Origin: Mycoplasma sp. CAG:611
Lineage (GTDB): Bacteria > Bacillota_I > Bacilli_A > RF39 > UBA660
Assembly: GCA_000434175.1 (NCBI GenBank)
Contig: HF999802.1
Span: forward strand, 71,399-86,898
Length of the DNA: 15,500 nucleotides
Direction of reading: 5' to 3'
Positions 1 through 7,345 of the stretch are shown piece by piece; position 1 is the first letter of the stretch, and the number at the start of each line of letters is the position of its first letter. The position numbers were made by a program, and so were the translations under genes. The notes beneath the pieces are model-generated. The model saw nothing but the letters and a program-made list of their open reading frames with translations, was not told the origin of the DNA and ran no database searches.

Positions 1-1
1 T

Positions 2-385
2 GCATTAGTAAATCCTATATTAATAAGTAATTTAGGAAATAGTAAAAAAATAGCTAATGCTAAAGTAATATATAATAATAGTTTTATGTATAATAATTCA
101 AATGAAATACAAACACATACATATAGATTAAGAGTATGGTTAAAAAGTGATATTAATATGAGTAAATATACAGTAAAACAAGAAATAGATGATAGTAAAA
201 CTAATATTTCTTTAACAGGTTGTACTTTTAAGTTTAAAGTTAATGTAAGTACAGTAGGACAAAATTTAGATACAAGTGGAGCAAATAAACCAGCTTTAGC
301 ATCAAATATGATTCCAGTATATTATGATGAAGCAAATAGTGTGAATAATAAGTTTTTTAAAAACAGATGTCAAAATAATAAATAG
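2..385 (+). CDS. Partial exported TasA-like surface protein, 3' end broken
   Basis: The frame is open from the window edge, so the true start lies outside. The visible part runs from ALVNPILISNLGNSKK through TYRLRVWLKSD to FKFKVNVST. This looks like the beta-sandwich of small anchored TasA/camelysin-like proteins, and the gene at 1845 has an equivalent segment. From about 267 it enters a linker (DTSGANKPALASNMIPVYYDE) that is nearly repeated at 514-589 in the next gene, where it leads into an FGE-like domain. Here the frame instead runs through the likely GTG start of the next gene (341) and stops 14 codons later. The natural C-terminal domain therefore seems to have been lost by recombination. 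Function unknown; a cell-surface role is inferred from the family resemblance. Confidence 0.6.
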   Translation, partial: ALVNPILISNLGNSKKIANAKVIYNNSFMYNNSNEIQTHTYRLRVWLKSDINMSKYTVKQEIDDSKTNISLTGCTFKFKVNVSTVGQNLDTSGANKPALASNMIPVYYDEANSVNNKFFKNRCQNNK

Positions 386-589
386 TTATTTTTTACTTGC
401 AGTTATTTTTATAATTTTAATTAGTATAGGATATTCAAGTTATGCATTATTTAGTTTTACAAAAACAAGTACTAATATAATTGAAGCTACTGTAGGAAAA
501 TTAAAGAACAATATAGATACAAGTGGAGCAAACTCACCAGTTCTAGCATCAAATATGATACCAGTATATTATGATGAAATAAATAATGT
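267..589 (+). repeat. Direct repeat of linker module (267-342 and 514-589)
   Basis: About 76 bp encoding (L/I)DTSGAN.P.LASNMIPVYYDE recur with a period of 247 bp. The first copy ends the truncated upstream protein; the second sits between the signal anchor and the FGE-like domain of the next gene. The repeat is a natural substrate for the recombination that seems to have joined the two genes. Confidence 0.8.
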
Positions 590-1727
590 ATGGAAAAAGG
601 CTGATGTGAACAATAAAGATTCTAGTTATCAATGGTATAGTTATAATTCAACAGGAGATAAAAAAGGAATGTGGGCTAATGCCGTAACTGTAAAAGAAGC
701 AAATAGGCAAACTTATTTAAATGCAAATGTTGGTACACCAATAAGTATGGATGACATAACAACAATGTGGGTATGGATACCAAGATTTAATACACCAGGT
801 ACAACAATTAGTATGGATGATATAACAACAATGTGGGTATGGATACCAAGATTTAATGCCGTAACACCAAGTAATTATAATGGAGGAACACAAGCAAAAC
901 CAAATGCAATAGATGTATCTTTTGTAAAGCAAAATGAGCCAGCAATAGATGCCTTTACATTTGGAGATAAAGAGCTTAGTGGATTTTGGTATGGTAAGTT
1001 TGAAATTGGAGGAACGCTAGCAAGTTCCTGTACTAATGAAACATGTAATGTAAGTAATATAGTAGTAAAACCAAATGCATCATCATTAAGAGGCCAAACA
1101 ATAAGTGATTTGTTCTATGCTTCAAGAAGCATGGAACAACCAGGAAATAGTTTTGGTTTTGTAAGTAGTGAAGTAGATACACATATGAGTAAAAATAATG
1201 AATGGGGAGCAGTAGCGTACCTTACTCAAAGTATATATGGAAGATGTACTAGTAATACAACATGTACTGAAGTAGGAATAAATAATAACACATCATATAT
1301 AACTGGGATAGGAGATAAGCCTTCATCAACTGCTAGTTCAGTAAAAACCAATACATATAATACTATTTCAGGAAAAAATGCTTCAACAACTGGAAATATT
1401 TATGGAATATATGACATGAGTGGGGGAGCATGGGAATATGTCATGGGAATATATAATAAAAATATAAAGTCATCTGGTTTTAGCACATTACCAGACAACA
1501 AATATTATAACAACTATACTGCAACATCTTACACAGGACATGCTATAAGTGAAACAAAAGGATGGTATAATGATCAGTCATTTTCTGTTTATTTTAGTGT
1601 TTCCCCATGGTTTATACGTGGTTGTTATTATGATGATGGCGAACTTTCTGGAATGTTTGCATTTTATGGTAGCAGTGGAATCAATGGTAATAACAGAGCT
1701 TCCCGTTTTGTAATTACCAATGAATAA
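341..1727 (+). CDS. Membrane-anchored FGE/C-type-lectin-like surface protein, frameshifted near its start
   Basis: The frame is open from 345 to 1727 but has no ATG before 555, and that ATG is inside a conserved linker with no ribosome binding site. The 5' part encodes a clear signal anchor (FLLAVIFIILISIGYSSYALF, about 390-452). The most natural start is GTG 341, which needs one T fewer in the T6 tract at 353-358 to read NNKFLKTDVKIINSYF. The gene is thus frameshifted, phase-variable or mis-sequenced there. After a linker comes a domain resembling formylglycine-generating-enzyme (SUMF1) C-type lectin folds: MWVWIPRF (present twice), YDMSGGAWEYVMG (about 1408-1446), then PWFIRG...FAFYG...RASRFVI at the C-terminus. 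The TasA-like body seen in its neighbours is missing between anchor and linker. It is probably a binding protein rather than an enzyme; no catalytic pair is evident. Confidence 0.65.
732..857 (+). repeat. Tandem duplication encoding the MWVWIPRFN motif
   Basis: Positions 732-791 and 798-857 are nearly identical (a handful of mismatches) with a period of 66 bp, so the frame is kept and 22 residues are duplicated. Each copy encodes ISMDDITTMWVWIPRFN, the first conserved block of the FGE-like domain, which is normally present once. Confidence 0.9.
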
Positions 1728-1760
1728 ATATATGTAATGTATATTTATTTTTTGTTTTTT
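1723..1760 (+). terminator. Probable terminator after the FGE-like gene
   Basis: A 10-bp stem (1723-1732 with 1740-1749), 7-nt loop, followed by a T-rich tract with one G. The stem is entirely A-T, so it is weak. It includes the stop codon. Confidence 0.5.
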
Positions 1761-1780
1761 ATTAAATTTGATAAAAAATA

Positions 1781-1809
1781 TTGAAAAAAGATTTTATAAA
1801 TTATATAAT
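1781..1809 (+). promoter_or_regulatory. SigA-type promoter for the Cys-rich surface protein
   Basis: TTGAAA (1781-1786), 17-bp spacer, TATAAT (1804-1809). The position fits a short leader before the ATG at 1845. Confidence 0.75.
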
Positions 1810-1844
1810 ATATTTGATAGTAAAAATAGAAAGAGTTGATAAGT

Positions 1845-3761
1845 ATGTCTATAAAAGAAAAAAGAAGAATTATATTAATATCAATGATTGGAGTTATAGC
1901 ATTTGTTCTTATAATGATAGGAATAAGTTATGCTTATACAATGTTTAGTGTATCTCAAAAAAATCCTAATGTAGTTCAAGCGGGATGTTTAAGAGTAACA
2001 CTTGAAGAAAAAAATAATATATCACTTTCCAATGCTGTACCAATAAGTGATAATGAAGGTAAAAAGTTACAACCATATGAGTTTACTATTAAAAATACTT
2101 GTAATACGGATGCATATTATGAAACTTCATTTGTTGTTGATAATGTATCAAATCAAAGTAATATAGGTAATGTTAAATTATTTTTAACAGGAGATACTTT
2201 AGTTGAACCCCAAATATTAAATACATTTAATAAAGTAGAATTAACTAATGTAACAACTTCAGATAATTATAAAATAGATGAAGGAAAGTTAAATGCAGGT
2301 AAAGAAAAGACATTTTATTTAAATTTATGGATAGATTATAATACAACAACAAGTGGATGGAATTTTAACGGACATGTTGTATTAACATCTACTGCGACGT
2401 CAGTAAGTGATAAAACAAATCCAACAATAACATTTACGAATGAAGGTGATGGTAATTTAAATGTTTTAGCAACGGATGAAAGTGGTGTATCAAGTGTTTG
2501 TATAAATAAAAGTACATCAATAAGTGATTGTTATTGGAATAGATATGTAGATAATTTTAAATATGAGATTACAAATACAACACAAGAAACATATTACGCT
2601 CATGTAAGAGATATTTATGGTAATGTTTCTGTTTCTAATGTTGCAGGTTTTTTAGATAAAACTCCTCCAGTTGTTACTATAGCAAATAAAACATGTGTTA
2701 AAGGAACTTGTACTTTAACTGTAAATATGACTGATGATGCAGGAGTTGTAGCATATCAAGAAAATACAAGCACTTCTGCTACAACTAGTTGGACTAATAT
2801 TGAAAGTGTTAAAACAAAAACAATTACTTTAACAAAAACAGCAAAAGGAACATATTATGTATATGCCAAAGATAAAAGAAATAATATAGGAAGATTAGCT
2901 ATTACTATAACAGAAGATGATTTATATATTGATACAGAAAAACCAATATTAACTGTAGTATCAAAAGGTTGTGGTACTAATAAAGTATGTACTGTAAAGG
3001 TTAAATTAACAGATAATATTGGGGTAGCAAGTTATCAAGAAAGTTCATCATCAACTGCAGGAACTAGTTGGACTAATTTAAGTTCTCCAACAACAGAAAC
3101 AACAATAACATTAACAAAAAATGCTCTTGGAACATATTATGTATATGCTAAAGATACAAGTGATAATGTAGGTAGTATTTCATATACATTAACAGAAAAT
3201 GATTATGACCAAACACCACCTGTAATGACATTTGGATTTGATGATACAACACATAGAATTGCAAAAGTATCTTGTACTGACCCAGAAAGTGGAATAGTAG
3301 GAGAAGCAACAAAAACACAAAATTTAACAGGAACAAGTAATGTTGATGTAACTTTTACTTGTACTAATGGGGTAGGCAAAAAAACAACAGAAACAAAGAC
3401 ATATTTATATAATACATGTGCAACAGGTGAAAATACATGTGTCTATGGATGCGATAGTTGTTATGATAGTTGTGCTTCAACTCAAACTGTATCTGATGGA
3501 TGCAACACTTGTACTTGTTATGATTATGAACCTGTGTATACATGTAATTCATATAATTATAATTCAGGTTCTACTAATGCATGTGGAATACCTAATTGTG
3601 TAAGTTGTAGCACGGATTATAAAAAGAAATATTATCAATGTAGTTATTGTAATGTATGTGGAGAAAAAACAAAAACTGAATGTGTTGGTGGTTATGTATC
3701 ATGTAATTGCAAACAATGTCATTCTGGAAGTGATACTTGTGATTGGGGATGGAAATTATAA
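1845..3761 (+). CDS. Anchored surface protein with TasA-like domain, Ig-like repeats and Cys-rich tail
   Basis: The ATG at 1845 is chosen over TTG 1836 because an AGAAAGAG ribosome binding site lies about 9 bp before it. The protein has 638 residues. Residues about 9-31 form a signal anchor ending ISYAY. A TasA-like region follows (GCLRVTLEE...ISLSNAVPISD, FYLNLWIDYNT). Next come three or four Ig-like modules of about 94 residues, each opening with TPP/TEKP and closing with TYYVYAKD...N.G; the DNA of two modules repeats with a 282-bp period. Residues about 525-632 hold 20 cysteines in CxxC, CxC and CxxxC spacings. It is likely an exported, disulfide-rich adhesin or structural protein anchored by its N-terminus. 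No sortase signal is seen. The function is inferred from architecture only. Confidence 0.8.
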   Translation: MSIKEKRRIILISMIGVIAFVLIMIGISYAYTMFSVSQKNPNVVQAGCLRVTLEEKNNISLSNAVPISDNEGKKLQPYEFTIKNTCNTDAYYETSFVVDNVSNQSNIGNVKLFLTGDTLVEPQILNTFNKVELTNVTTSDNYKIDEGKLNAGKEKTFYLNLWIDYNTTTSGWNFNGHVVLTSTATSVSDKTNPTITFTNEGDGNLNVLATDESGVSSVCINKSTSISDCYWNRYVDNFKYEITNTTQETYYAHVRDIYGNVSVSNVAGFLDKTPPVVTIANKTCVKGTCTLTVNMTDDAGVVAYQENTSTSATTSWTNIESVKTKTITLTKTAKGTYYVYAKDKRNNIGRLAITITEDDLYIDTEKPILTVVSKGCGTNKVCTVKVKLTDNIGVASYQESSSSTAGTSWTNLSSPTTETTITLTKNALGTYYVYAKDTSDNVGSISYTLTENDYDQTPPVMTFGFDDTTHRIAKVSCTDPESGIVGEATKTQNLTGTSNVDVTFTCTNGVGKKTTETKTYLYNTCATGENTCVYGCDSCYDSCASTQTVSDGCNTCTCYDYEPVYTCNSYNYNSGSTNACGIPNCVSCSTDYKKKYYQCSYCNVCGEKTKTECVGGYVSCNCKQCHSGSDTCDWGWKL

Positions 3762-4498
3762 TGATAAAAAAGAAAATAAGTTTTTTAGTAATATTATTTA
3801 TAAGTTTATTTTTAATAATGTTAGGTATATATTTAGTTAATAACAAGCCAAAAGAAAATATAAAAATAAATACTCCAAACATTAGTAAAAATTTATTTTC
3901 AGTAAATGTTCCTGAAGGAATTAAAACTGAAATAGCATATATTCAAAATAATAACTATTTAGCTATAGTATTTGAAAACAAAACAAATGAAAATATTTCA
4001 AGTGGTAAGTTAAAAGTTGTCATAGGAAATAAAGAAATAGAAAAAAGATTAGAATTATTACCAATTGGAAAAAAAGCATTTTTTAAAATTGCAGTTCCTA
4101 ATGAATTAAAAGATACGATAAATAAATCAAAAGTAACTATAACACTTACTGAAATAAAAAGCAGCAATAATTTTTCATTTATAGATGTTGATAAAATAAA
4201 TAATACTAAAACAAATGTAAGTGTTATAGAAAATGATACTAATATTAATATAAGTGGTATAAATAAAACAGGCAAAGATTTAAATGCTTTAATTGGTTTT
4301 GTTGTTTTATATAATAATAATAAAATAATTGGGGCAGATAATATTAGAATTGAAAATATAAAAAATAATAGTAAATTCGAATCAAATGTAATGATACCTA
4401 AAATGATGATTCCATCTTCAGATTTAACACCTAATAAAATAAATTATGGTAAAGTTAATTATGATAAAATTGAAGTATATTATACTTTTGCTTATTAG
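3761..4498 (+). CDS. Membrane-anchored exported protein, coupled to the upstream gene
   Basis: The ATG at 3761 overlaps the upstream stop by one base (TAATG), with a GGGGATGG ribosome binding site inside the upstream gene. This indicates translational coupling, so the product is probably made alongside the Cys-rich protein. The 245 residues have one N-terminal membrane segment (about 5-26, SFLVILFISLFLIMLGIYLV), then an outside part with two apparent beta-sandwich halves: VPEGIKTEIAYIQNNNYLAIVFENKT... and NINISGINKTGKDLNALIGFVVLYNNNKIIG.... It has no cysteines, in contrast to its partner. I do not recognise the family. A role in anchoring, folding or assembling the partner is only a guess from the coupling. 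Confidence 0.75.
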   Translation: MIKKKISFLVILFISLFLIMLGIYLVNNKPKENIKINTPNISKNLFSVNVPEGIKTEIAYIQNNNYLAIVFENKTNENISSGKLKVVIGNKEIEKRLELLPIGKKAFFKIAVPNELKDTINKSKVTITLTEIKSSNNFSFIDVDKINNTKTNVSVIENDTNINISGINKTGKDLNALIGFVVLYNNNKIIGADNIRIENIKNNSKFESNVMIPKMMIPSSDLTPNKINYGKVNYDKIEVYYTFAY

Positions 4499-4521
4499 AC
4501 CTAAAATTAGGTCTTTTTTTT
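4497..4521 (+). terminator. Strong rho-independent terminator
   Basis: AGACCTA pairs with TAGGTCT around a 4-nt loop, followed by eight T. It overlaps the stop codon of the coupled gene and ends the surface-protein operon before the rimM cluster. Confidence 0.9.
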
Positions 4522-4536
4522 ATATCTTTTTTATTG

Positions 4537-4542
4537 TATAAT
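4537..4542 (+). promoter_or_regulatory. Probable -10 box before rimM
   Basis: TATAAT, 26 bp before the rimM start. The -35 region falls in the T-tract of the preceding terminator and is poor, so the call rests on the -10 box and the position. Confidence 0.45.
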
Positions 4543-4568
4543 AAAAATTGAATTTGGCGGTGATTTAT

Positions 4569-5045
4569 ATGGAATATGTAAATGTTGGTAAAATATATAC
4601 AACACATGGTTTAAATGGTGAAGTTAAAGTTAAATCTAACTTTAATTATAAAGATAAAATATATGTAAATGGTTTTAATTTTTATATAGGAAAAGATAAA
4701 GAATTATATAAACTTAGAAACTATAGAAAACAAAATGAATATGATTTATTAACTTTTGAAACATTAGATAATATAGATAAAGTTATTAAATATCGAGGTA
4801 GTTTTTTATATATTTTAAGAAGCGATATAAAAGTTGATACTTATTTAAATAGTGATTTAATAGGATTAAATGTATTTTATAAAAATAAAAATATAGGTAA
4901 AGTTTCAGGAATATTTGATGCCGGACATGGTAATTTTATTATTGATATTTCAGGAGTATTTATTCCAAAAAATGAAAATTTTATAGAAAAAGTAGATTTA
5001 AAAAATAAAAAGATGATAGTAAAAAATATGGAAGGGCTTTTATGA
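4569..5045 (+). CDS. rimM: Ribosome maturation factor RimM
   Basis: RimM binds ribosomal protein S19 and helps fold the head of the 30S subunit. The ATG at 4569 is used because GGCGGTGA lies about 6 bp before it; an in-frame TTG at 4548 has no such site. The 158 residues open with the family signature VGKIYTTHGLNGEVKVKS and end with the PRC-barrel half (LIGLNVFYKNKNIGKVSGIFDAGHGNFIIDI...VFIP...VDLKNKKMIVKNMEGLL). Its stop overlaps the trmD start (ATGA), the usual coupling of this pair in Bacillota. The protein is at the short end for the family but has both domains. Confidence 0.93.
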   Translation: MEYVNVGKIYTTHGLNGEVKVKSNFNYKDKIYVNGFNFYIGKDKELYKLRNYRKQNEYDLLTFETLDNIDKVIKYRGSFLYILRSDIKVDTYLNSDLIGLNVFYKNKNIGKVSGIFDAGHGNFIIDISGVFIPKNENFIEKVDLKNKKMIVKNMEGLL

Positions 5046-5704
5046 AAATAGATATACTTAGTTTATTTCCTTTTATGTTTGATAATTTTTTAAATACATC
5101 AATCATTAAAAGGGCAATTGAAAAGAAGAAAGTTTTTATAAATATAATAAATTTTAGAGATTATTCAAAAGATTCACATAAAAAAGTAGACGATACACCT
5201 TTTGGGGGAGGAAGTGGAATGGTTCTTACTTGTCAGCCAATATTTGACTGTGTAGAAAGTATAAAAACAGATGATAGCTATGTTATATTACTTACTCCAA
5301 CTGGAGTTACATATAATCAAAAATTAGCTAAAGAATTGACAAAATTTAAACATTTAATAATTATATGTGGACATTATGAGGGGTTTGATGATAGAATAAG
5401 AACATTAGCAGATTTAGAACTTTCAATTGGAGATTATGTTTTAACTGGAGGAGAACTTGCTAGTATGGTTGTAACAGACTCTGTTACAAGACTTATTGAT
5501 GGAGTTATTACAGATACATCTTTAGAAGATGAATCATTTAATAATAATTTACTTGATTATCCAGTTTATACAAAACCAAGAAATTTTAGAGGAATGAAAG
5601 TGCCAGATGTATTACTATCAGGTGATCATAAAAAAATAGAGGAATATAGAAAAAAAGAACAACTAAGATTAACAAAAGAAAAAAGAAAAGATTTACTTTC
5701 ATAG
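5042..5704 (+). CDS. trmD: tRNA (guanine37-N1)-methyltransferase TrmD
   Basis: TrmD transfers a methyl group from S-adenosylmethionine to N1 of G37 in tRNAs reading CUN, CCN and CGG codons, preventing +1 frameshifts. The 220 residues contain the SPOUT signatures: VDDTPFGGGSGMVL, LLTPTGVTYNQ, ICGHYEGFDDR and SIGDYVLTGGELA, then YPVYTKPRNFRGMKVPDVLLSGDHKKIEEYR near the C-terminus. It starts inside the last codons of rimM (ATGA) with GGAAGGG as ribosome binding site. It is somewhat shorter than the roughly 240 residues typical, with all core motifs present. Confidence 0.96.
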   Translation: MKIDILSLFPFMFDNFLNTSIIKRAIEKKKVFINIINFRDYSKDSHKKVDDTPFGGGSGMVLTCQPIFDCVESIKTDDSYVILLTPTGVTYNQKLAKELTKFKHLIIICGHYEGFDDRIRTLADLELSIGDYVLTGGELASMVVTDSVTRLIDGVITDTSLEDESFNNNLLDYPVYTKPRNFRGMKVPDVLLSGDHKKIEEYRKKEQLRLTKEKRKDLLS

Positions 5705-5721
5705 TTGTAGGAGATGATATT

Positions 5722-6168
5722 ATGACAAAAAGATTTGTTGTAACGAAGGATGAAATAACACAAACAATTACTTATAAAGAATATGATAATTTTAAAGGTT
5801 ATGATGTTAAACCAAAAAATAAATTATCTAAAGAAGATATTATTAATGTTGATGAAATGGTTATTATTAATCCATCTTTGATTGAAAAATTAATTAGTAA
5901 AAAGTGTAAGAAAACGTTAGAAAGAATTTTAAAGTTTATATCTTTTATATATGATGATGATGAAACAGGGGAAGAAAGTGTAGAACTTGCTTTAAATGAA
6001 ATAGCAAAATTTAAAGAACTTTTAGATACTAAATATAAAGAATATATGAAAGAAAAAGAATATAAACTTATGATAAAAAAACTTGAAATTCTTGAAAACG
6101 AAGTAAAGCTTCGTAAATTATATTTAAATTCTAAAGAAAATAGAGAAAAAAAGAGTAAAGGTAGATAA
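5722..6168 (+). CDS. Unrecognised charged coiled-coil protein between trmD and rplS
   Basis: A 148-residue soluble protein beginning MTKRFVVTKDEITQTITYKEY, with a well-placed TAGGAGATGA ribosome binding site and only 17 bp after trmD, so it is likely in the same transcript. The N-terminal third looks compact and beta-rich. The rest is Lys/Glu-rich and predicted helical (LERILKFISFIYDDDETGEESVELALNEIAKFKELL), ending in a basic coiled coil (KYKEYMKEKEYKLMIKKLEILENEVKLRKLYL). No membrane segment, cysteine cluster or catalytic motif is seen beyond one Cys. The position between a tRNA-modification gene and a ribosomal protein gene, with a basic tail, would fit an RNA- or ribosome-linked role, but that is inference only. 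Confidence 0.8.
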   Translation: MTKRFVVTKDEITQTITYKEYDNFKGYDVKPKNKLSKEDIINVDEMVIINPSLIEKLISKKCKKTLERILKFISFIYDDDETGEESVELALNEIAKFKELLDTKYKEYMKEKEYKLMIKKLEILENEVKLRKLYLNSKENREKKSKGR

Positions 6169-6184
6169 ATTTAATATAATTAAG

Positions 6185-6213
6185 TAGACAAATAAATAAA
6201 TTTATGATATTAT
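6185..6213 (+). promoter_or_regulatory. SigA-type promoter for rplS (TAGACA type)
   Basis: TAGACA (6185-6190), 17-bp spacer, TATTAT (6208-6213). The first ten bases, TAGACAAATA, recur at the same place in the promoters at 7272 and 12753. Confidence 0.65.
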
Positions 6214-6219
6214 TAATAA

Positions 6220-6306
6220 CGTGAAAAAAGCAATCCAATGTTTTTATATGTATAATAAAATTATAACTTAAATATGATTGTGGGAAAGAAAAGGAGATGA
6301 AGTATA
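6220..6306 (+). promoter_or_regulatory. rplS: Possible structured rplS leader
   Basis: About 87 nt of untranslated leader before L19. CAATC (about 6231-6235) can pair with GATTG (about 6276-6280), enclosing an AT-rich hairpin (TATAAT...ATTATA). Ribosomal-protein leaders controlling L19 are known in Bacillota; whether this belongs to them I cannot tell without a covariance search. The AAGGAGATGA ribosome binding site ends the leader. Confidence 0.3.
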
Positions 6307-6651
6307 ATGAATAAGGTTGATGCTATTGCAGCAAAACAAATAAGAAATGATATTCCTGAATTTAGAGTAGGAGATACAGTACGTGTAGATTATAAAATAA
6401 TCGAAGGTAAGAAAGAACGTATTCAAGCTTATGAAGGAATAGTCGTAGCAAAAAAAGGTTCAGATGTTAGTGAAACATTTTCTGTAAGAAAAGAATCAGC
6501 AGGTGTAGGAGTAACAAGAATTTTCCCTGTTAACTCACCAAAAATCGCTAAACTTACTGTTATTAAAAAAGGTAAAGTTAGACGTGCTAAATTAAATTTC
6601 TTAAAAGGTTATAAAGGCCAATATAGAATTGCTGAAAGAGGACAAAAATAA
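6307..6651 (+). CDS. rplS: 50S ribosomal protein L19
   Basis: L19 sits at the 30S-50S interface of the large subunit. The 114 residues show the full family signature: F.VGDTVRVDYKIIEGKKERIQAYEGIVVAKKG, ETFSVRKESAGVGVTRIFPVNSPKI and KGKVRRAKLNFLKGYKGQYRI. The length is normal. A strong AAGGAGATGA site precedes the ATG. The gene has its own promoter and leader and is followed by a short-tailed terminator before lepB, suggesting partial read-through so that L19 is made in excess of the peptidase. Confidence 0.97.
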   Translation: MNKVDAIAAKQIRNDIPEFRVGDTVRVDYKIIEGKKERIQAYEGIVVAKKGSDVSETFSVRKESAGVGVTRIFPVNSPKIAKLTVIKKGKVRRAKLNFLKGYKGQYRIAERGQK

Positions 6652-6664
6652 TCTTGTCCTTTTT
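6639..6664 (+). terminator. Weak terminator or attenuator between rplS and lepB
   Basis: AGGACAA (6639-6645) pairs with TTGTCCT (6654-6660), followed by only five T. The stop codon of rplS lies in the loop and lepB begins 20 bp after, so partial read-through is likely. Confidence 0.65.
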
Positions 6665-6684
6665 ATAATATTTGAGGGTGTTAT

Positions 6685-7194
6685 ATGAAAAAAATTAAAG
6701 AAATAAGTATTTATCTTTTAATTATTGTTATGGTTATTTTAATAAGAACATTTATAATTACACCAGTTAGAGTAAATGGTACAAGTATGGATCCAACTTT
6801 AAAAAATGGTGAAATAATGATTTTAAATAAAATAAAATATAATAAAAATGATATAAAAAGATTTGATATTGTCGTAGTTAAAATGGATAAAGAATTACTT
6901 ATTAAAAGAGTAATAGGTCTTCCTAATGAAGAAATAAAATATGTTGATAATAAATTATATATAAATGGGGAGTATATAAAAGAACCATTTTTAAATGATG
7001 ATGTTTATACAACTAATTTTTCTTTAGATGATTTTAAATTAAAAAAAATACCAGAAAATTGTTATTTTGTTATGGGAGATAATCGTGAAGTTTCACTTGA
7101 CAGTAGAACTTTTGGTTGTTTTAGTAAAGATAAAATTTTAGGAAGTGCTAATTTAGTATTATTTCCATTTACTAAATTAGGTTATAAAAAATAA
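6685..7194 (+). CDS. lepB: Signal peptidase I
   Basis: A membrane-bound serine protease that removes signal peptides from exported proteins, working outside the membrane with a Ser/Lys dyad. The 169 residues begin with one membrane anchor (about 7-26). Box B, VNGTSMDPTLKNGE, carries catalytic Ser34; box D, LLIKRVIGLPNE, carries catalytic Lys74; box E, YFVMGDNREVSLDSRTFG, is intact (131-144). Size and single anchor match the Gram-positive (Sip) type. Ribosome binding site GAGGGTG. Its substrates probably include the signal-peptide proteins of this window. The order trmD-rplS-lepB is seen in other Gram-positive bacteria. Confidence 0.95.
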   Translation: MKKIKEISIYLLIIVMVILIRTFIITPVRVNGTSMDPTLKNGEIMILNKIKYNKNDIKRFDIVVVKMDKELLIKRVIGLPNEEIKYVDNKLYINGEYIKEPFLNDDVYTTNFSLDDFKLKKIPENCYFVMGDNREVSLDSRTFGCFSKDKILGSANLVLFPFTKLGYKK

Positions 7195-7235
7195 AGAACT
7201 TGTGATAACTATTTTTTTACTAAATGTAAAATTTT

Positions 7236-7268
7236 GGTAAAATTTGGTATACATTTTTTTACCTTTTT
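7236..7268 (+). terminator. Probable terminator after lepB
   Basis: GGTAAAA (7236-7242) can pair with TTTTACC (7257-7263) across a 14-nt loop, followed by five T. The long loop makes it a moderate candidate. Confidence 0.5.
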
Positions 7269-7271
7269 ATA

Positions 7272-7300
7272 TAGACAAATACCATGTAATAGTATATAAT
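7272..7300 (+). promoter_or_regulatory. Promoter and possible operator of the CsoR-family gene
   Basis: TAGACA (7272-7277), 17-bp spacer, TATAAT (7295-7300). The spacer holds an imperfect palindrome starting ATAC and ending GTAT (7280-7296), a plausible autoregulatory site since CsoR-family repressors often bind their own promoter. The promoter is well supported; the operator is conjecture. Confidence 0.65.
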
Positions 7301-7345
7301 TTATTTATACAAATGAAGTTATAAACTTTGAAAGGAATGGTGTAT

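Noticed and set aside
555..557. ATG as the start of the FGE-like gene
   Set aside because: It lies inside a linker repeated in the upstream gene, has no Shine-Dalgarno, and would discard an evident signal anchor encoded in frame upstream.
717..932. 71-codon minus-strand frame
   Set aside because: It is the antisense of the tandem duplication in the FGE-like gene; no ribosome binding site, and its composition merely mirrors the repeat.
3148..3882. Several 60-96 codon frames on both strands within the Cys-rich gene and its partner
   Set aside because: All overlap well-supported genes, lack ribosome binding sites and encode low-complexity shadows of the sense frame.
3955..4275. 106-codon minus-strand frame
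   Set aside because: Antisense to the coupled anchored protein; hydrophobic stretch arises from the A-rich sense strand; no start signals.
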